Source of the DNA: Methanosarcinaceae archaeon
GTDB lineage: Archaea; Halobacteriota; Methanosarcinia; Methanosarcinales; Methanosarcinaceae
NCBI GenBank assembly: GCA_030655675.1
Contig: JAUSPM010000027.1
Coordinates: 1 to 6,827, forward strand
Length of the DNA stretch: 6,827 nt
Direction of reading: 5' to 3'
Each line of letters begins with the position of its first letter. Positions within the stretch are counted from its first letter, which is position 1. The notes beneath the pieces were generated by a model that was not told the origin of the DNA, ran no database searches, and worked only from the letters and a program-made list of their open reading frames with translations. This document shows positions 4,390 through 6,827 of this stretch, in pieces. Position numbers and translations under genes: made by a program.

Positions 4390-6355
4390 AACCTCATGCT
4401 GTGATACCGATTCAAACAACAACAAAACTGCTGATTCCAAACATGACGCAACCATTGCATTCGTTGGCAACCCGAGTGTTGGAAAGAGTGCCTTTTTCTC
4501 ACGCCTGACAGGTGTCGGAGTAGACATATCAAACTATCCTGGCACAACCGTTGAACTCACACATGGAAGTGTCAAGATCGGGACGAAAACCATTGATGTG
4601 GTTGACCTCCCCGGCATCTATTCACTTGGTGCAGCAACCGAAGATGAGAAGGTATCCAAACGATACCTGCTGAAAGAAAAACCGGATGCCATCGTAAATG
4701 TTGTGGATGCCACACGCCTTGAGCGCAATCTATACCTTACACTGCAACTCCTTGAACTCAACATTCCGATAGTTGTGGCCCTAAACCAGATAGATGCCGC
4801 AGAGGAGATGGGAATCGCGATAGATGTTCCAAAACTCTCAAAGATCCTTGGTGTTCCAGTCATACCGACCGTTGCCACAAAAGGAATTGGACTTGACGAA
4901 ACCGTACGTGCGGCATTGGAGAAAACTTCAAAAGTCAGCCGCATAAAAGTGCATTACGACGGGCATATCCGCAATTCGCTTGACCGTCTTGATGAAATGT
5001 TCCCTAATATAGATCGTGGTGTCAAGATACGGGCACTCCAAAATGATACGAATTTTGTCGAGATGTGTTGTTCAAAAGAAGATGCAAAGCATTTGCTTGA
5101 AATTACAGGATCCATAGCAAAAGAGATCGAACAGGCACATGAGATGTCAATTTACGATACGATCGCACGCGATATCTTTGGTGAGGCAGGACATATCGTT
5201 GACAGCGTAGTAACAAAGTCTAAACGCAGAAAAACCCTGAAAGATAAGATCGATAAGATACTTACATCACAATATGCAGGTATTACAGCACTTGTTGGTG
5301 CACTTCTGCTCACATTCGCGATCGTGTTCTATGTTGGAGGATTTTTAGAAGAAGGGATTGTGCGCCTATTTGAGATATACCTGATACAACCCGCGAGAGG
5401 ATTTACAGCAGGAATGCACCCTGTATTACAAAATGCGCTCATTTATGCACTCCTCGGTGTCGAGGCAGGTTTTGCGATCGCCATTCCATACATCGCAGTA
5501 TTCTACATCATACTCTCCTTATTCGAAGATTCAGGATATCTTACAAGAGCGGCGTTCCTGTTAGATACATTGACACACAAAATGGGCCTTCATGGCAGAG
5601 CCATAATACCGCTTATTCTTGGATATGGCTGCAACGTGCCTGCAATTATGTCCGCGCGCACCCTGAGTACCATACGCGAGCGCAGGATTGCATCGATTTT
5701 GATTGCGCTTACTCCATGTTCTGCAAGAACGGTCATCATTCTCGGACTTGTGGGGACGTTTGTCGGATACTGGGCAGCGATATCGATCTATGTTCTGGAA
5801 CTTGTCATCATCTTTTCCACAGGATGGATACTTGGTAAGGGATTGCCGGGCGAGCGGACAGGTTTCATTATGGAGATGGCACCGCTCCGAAACCCCGACC
5901 CAATTGCAATACTGCAAAAAACGTGGCTGCGAATTCGTGAATTCGTTTATGTGGCATTCCCTCTGTTGATCGTGGGCAGTGCGATTCTTGGTGCTGCGGA
6001 TGCTGTCGGGATACTAGATATATTCGAAAAAGCGGTCGGTCCAATATCTGTAGGTCTGCTCGGGCTTCCGGCATTTGCAGCGACCGCGCTTGTTTTTGGC
6101 ATCCTGCGAAAAGAGATGGCTCTTGGAATACTTGCAGTTCTTGCCGGCACTGCCAATTTTGCACTGGTGCTTACACCTTTGCAAATGTATGTATTTGCCG
6201 TTGTTACGACCATCTATATCCCTTGTGTTGCAACCATTGCAATACTTAAGCATGAACTTGGGTGGAAAGACACGGCTTTGATATCAACATTCACAATAAC
6301 ACTTGCTCTTGTTGTTGGAATGATTATCAATTGGGCCGTACCTTTGTTAATTTAA
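4376..6355 (+). CDS. feoB: Ferrous iron transport protein B (FeoB)
   Basis: FeoB is the inner-membrane Fe2+ transporter with a cytoplasmic GTPase. The 659-aa protein has an N-terminal G domain: G1 GNPSVGKS (31-38), G2 around PGTT (55-58), G3 DLPG (77-80), G4 NQID (137-140) and a G5 region near 165-171. A helical linker domain (about 190-298) follows, then the membrane part from about 302 with roughly eight or more hydrophobic segments. It carries Gate motif 1 GYGCNVPA (416-423, C419), Gate motif 2 PCSAR (447-451, C448) and the late conserved IPCVAT (C617). Gate 2 continues TVIIL rather than the LPVY common in bacteria. The start is GTG 4376, inside the end of the regulator gene; AGGAG (4369-4373) lies only two bases before it, so translational coupling is likely. 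No other in-frame start precedes the G1 motif. Two Cys pairs (8-9, 231-232) in soluble parts are of unknown role. Mn2+ transport cannot be excluded. Confidence 0.96.
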   Translation: MVAIRTSCCDTDSNNNKTADSKHDATIAFVGNPSVGKSAFFSRLTGVGVDISNYPGTTVELTHGSVKIGTKTIDVVDLPGIYSLGAATEDEKVSKRYLLKEKPDAIVNVVDATRLERNLYLTLQLLELNIPIVVALNQIDAAEEMGIAIDVPKLSKILGVPVIPTVATKGIGLDETVRAALEKTSKVSRIKVHYDGHIRNSLDRLDEMFPNIDRGVKIRALQNDTNFVEMCCSKEDAKHLLEITGSIAKEIEQAHEMSIYDTIARDIFGEAGHIVDSVVTKSKRRKTLKDKIDKILTSQYAGITALVGALLLTFAIVFYVGGFLEEGIVRLFEIYLIQPARGFTAGMHPVLQNALIYALLGVEAGFAIAIPYIAVFYIILSLFEDSGYLTRAAFLLDTLTHKMGLHGRAIIPLILGYGCNVPAIMSARTLSTIRERRIASILIALTPCSARTVIILGLVGTFVGYWAAISIYVLELVIIFSTGWILGKGLPGERTGFIMEMAPLRNPDPIAILQKTWLRIREFVYVAFPLLIVGSAILGAADAVGILDIFEKAVGPISVGLLGLPAFAATALVFGILRKEMALGILAVLAGTANFALVLTPLQMYVFAVVTTIYIPCVATIAILKHELGWKDTALISTFTITLALVVGMIINWAVPLLI

Positions 6356-6373
6356 TGTAGAGTTAGGATACAA

Positions 6374-6395
6374 TCGTTCGTGCAGACACGAATGG
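6374..6395 (+). terminator. Hairpin after feoB, possible terminator
   Basis: TTCGTG (6377-6382) and CACGAA (6387-6392) pair around the loop CAGA, and three further pairs (two of them G-T) extend the stem to 6374/6395. It begins 18 bases after the feoB stop. No U-run follows, and a TATA box starts within ten bases, so it may instead be a 3' end stabiliser or chance. Confidence 0.35.
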
Positions 6396-6424
6396 AAACC
6401 TATATATACACTCATCACGGTGAT
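6395..6424 (+). promoter_or_regulatory. Promoter and Shine-Dalgarno site of the 79-aa gene
   Basis: GAAACC (6395-6400) followed by TATATATA (6401-6408) is a good BRE/TATA pair. GGTGAT (6419-6424) is a perfect match to the archaeal anti-SD and lies seven bases before ATG 6432. The same bases form the palindrome ATCAC-G-GTGAT (6414-6424). The usual TATA-to-start distance would begin the transcript near 6428-6431, after the SD, so the two signals do not fit together simply. Confidence 0.6.
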
Positions 6425-6431
6425 AACAACA

Positions 6432-6671
6432 ATGACCCGCATTACCCCACCCCACATAAAAAGAAATACCATTGCCGCTTTAATAGATCTGTTCGAGATG
6501 AGTACGTCGCGCGAACCTGCTATTGAAGAAATGGGCACACTCCTTGAAATGATAGGAACGCACGGTTCGATGATCGAAAATGTTGTTGTGTATGACAATG
6601 AAGAAGTGTATCATGTTCACACGAAAAATATACTTCCTTCTGCTGAATTTGAGTTGACGGCACGATATTAG
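6432..6671 (+). CDS. Hypothetical small protein, 79 aa
   Basis: I do not recognise this protein. It is 79 residues, free of Cys and Trp, with no signal peptide or membrane segment, so probably a small cytoplasmic protein. Residues 12-43 look helical and amphipathic (NTIAALIDLFEMS; PAIEEMGTLLEMIG), and residues 48-66 look like beta strands (MIENVVVYDNEEVYHVHTKN), with H61 and H63 in a His-Val-His. That it is real is supported by the perfect SD GGTGAT at the right distance, a TATA box upstream, and a protein-like composition. GTG 6420, which would add four residues, is rejected because it is part of the SD. It follows feoB by 76 bases but seems to have its own promoter. It shows no Cys cluster or wHTH pattern that would make it a FeoC. 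A link with iron is only positional. Confidence 0.7.
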   Translation: MTRITPPHIKRNTIAALIDLFEMSTSREPAIEEMGTLLEMIGTHGSMIENVVVYDNEEVYHVHTKNILPSAEFELTARY

Positions 6672-6695
6672 TGATAAAATATATACAACAAGAAA

Positions 6696-6710
6696 GCACC
6701 CTTCGGGTGC
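6696..6710 (-). terminator. Hairpin terminator between convergent genes
   Basis: GCACCC and GGGTGC pair perfectly around three bases. Read on the minus strand the hairpin is followed at once by TTTCTTGTTG, a good U-rich tail; on the plus strand what follows is AAATTTATTG, less T-rich. It therefore best serves the gene entering from the right edge and may also stop the 79-aa gene. Confidence 0.6.
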
Positions 6711-6729
6711 AAATTTATTGTAGCCACAG

Positions 6730-6827
6730 CTAATCCATAACTACACCCCAATCAGTTATTTTACCATTGACTTCCACAGTTTTACTTGGAGGTCCTTTCT
6801 CATACCACGCAAACTTCATTTTTCCAC
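6730..6827 (-). CDS. C-terminal end of an unidentified minus-strand gene (cut by right window edge)
   Basis: On the minus strand an open frame enters from the right edge and stops with TAG at 6730-6732. The visible end reads GKMKFAWYEKGPPSKTVEVN then GKITDWGVVMD. I do not recognise the family. The hydrophilic, Gly/Trp-containing sequence looks protein-like. The terminator hairpin with a U-rich tail 20 bases past the stop on this strand supports a real gene end. An in-frame ATG at 6817-6819 would make a 29-residue peptide if it were the start, but a C-terminal fragment is more likely. Confidence 0.5.
   Translation of the reverse strand, partial: GKMKFAWYEKGPPSKTVEVNGKITDWGVVMD

Noticed and set aside
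5561..5917. Minus-strand open frame rich in Cys, Arg and His
   Set aside because: It is antisense to the FeoB membrane domain; the odd composition follows from complementing hydrophobic codons.
6420..6431. GTG start for the small gene after feoB
   Set aside because: This GTG is part of the GGTGAT Shine-Dalgarno site of ATG 6432, which is better placed.
6432..6671. FeoC identity for the 79-aa protein
   Set aside because: Size and position fit, but no winged-helix pattern or cysteine cluster is present, and it seems to have its own promoter.

Overview
The window looks like a chromosomal segment of a methanogenic archaeon of the Methanosarcinales type; I cannot fix the genus. The evidence is a CTP-dependent (archaeal-type) riboflavin kinase, TATA/BRE-like promoters, Shine-Dalgarno sites of the GGTGAT type, a tRNA gene without encoded CCA, and moderate GC with AT-rich intergenic DNA. 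The genus-level placement is inference.

Layout, left to right. (1) Positions 1-1373, minus strand: the N-terminal 457 codons of a type I restriction R subunit (HsdR), running off the left edge. (2) Positions 1374-1742: a 369-bp divergent intergenic region holding a near-perfect 45-bp palindrome and a cluster of ATCTCAT repeats at the next promoter. (3) Positions 1743-3165, plus strand: a two-gene riboflavin operon. It encodes a riboflavin kinase fused to an N-terminal winged helix (RbkR-type, probably autoregulatory) and RibB (3,4-dihydroxy-2-butanone 4-phosphate synthase). (4) Positions 3210-3284: tRNA-Pro(GGG). (5) Positions 3285-3699: a 415-bp repeat-rich gap with two inverted copies of a GC-rich palindrome, a G-free 8-bp tandem repeat, a palindromic TATA element, a 12-bp tandem repeat, and a DtxR-like operator at the next promoter. 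(6) Positions 3700-6355: an iron operon made of a DtxR-family regulator with a C-terminal FeoA-like domain, overlapped by feoB. (7) Positions 6432-6671: an unrecognised 79-aa protein with its own promoter and a textbook archaeal SD. (8) At the right edge, the apparent C-terminus of a minus-strand gene with a hairpin terminator between it and the 79-aa gene.

The two operons are each a small circuit. In the riboflavin operon the kinase that makes FMN probably also reads FMN to control the pathway, next to the enzyme that makes one of the two riboflavin precursors. In the iron operon a metal-sensing repressor sits directly upstream of, and is translationally coupled to, the ferrous iron transporter, with a TTAGG/CCTAA operator at its own promoter.

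I do not see a clearly new multi-gene system. The points most worth a second look are the RibB active-site His-to-Gln change (residue 181), the operator candidates at both operons, the repeat-dense gap 3285-3699, and the 45-bp palindrome upstream of ribK.
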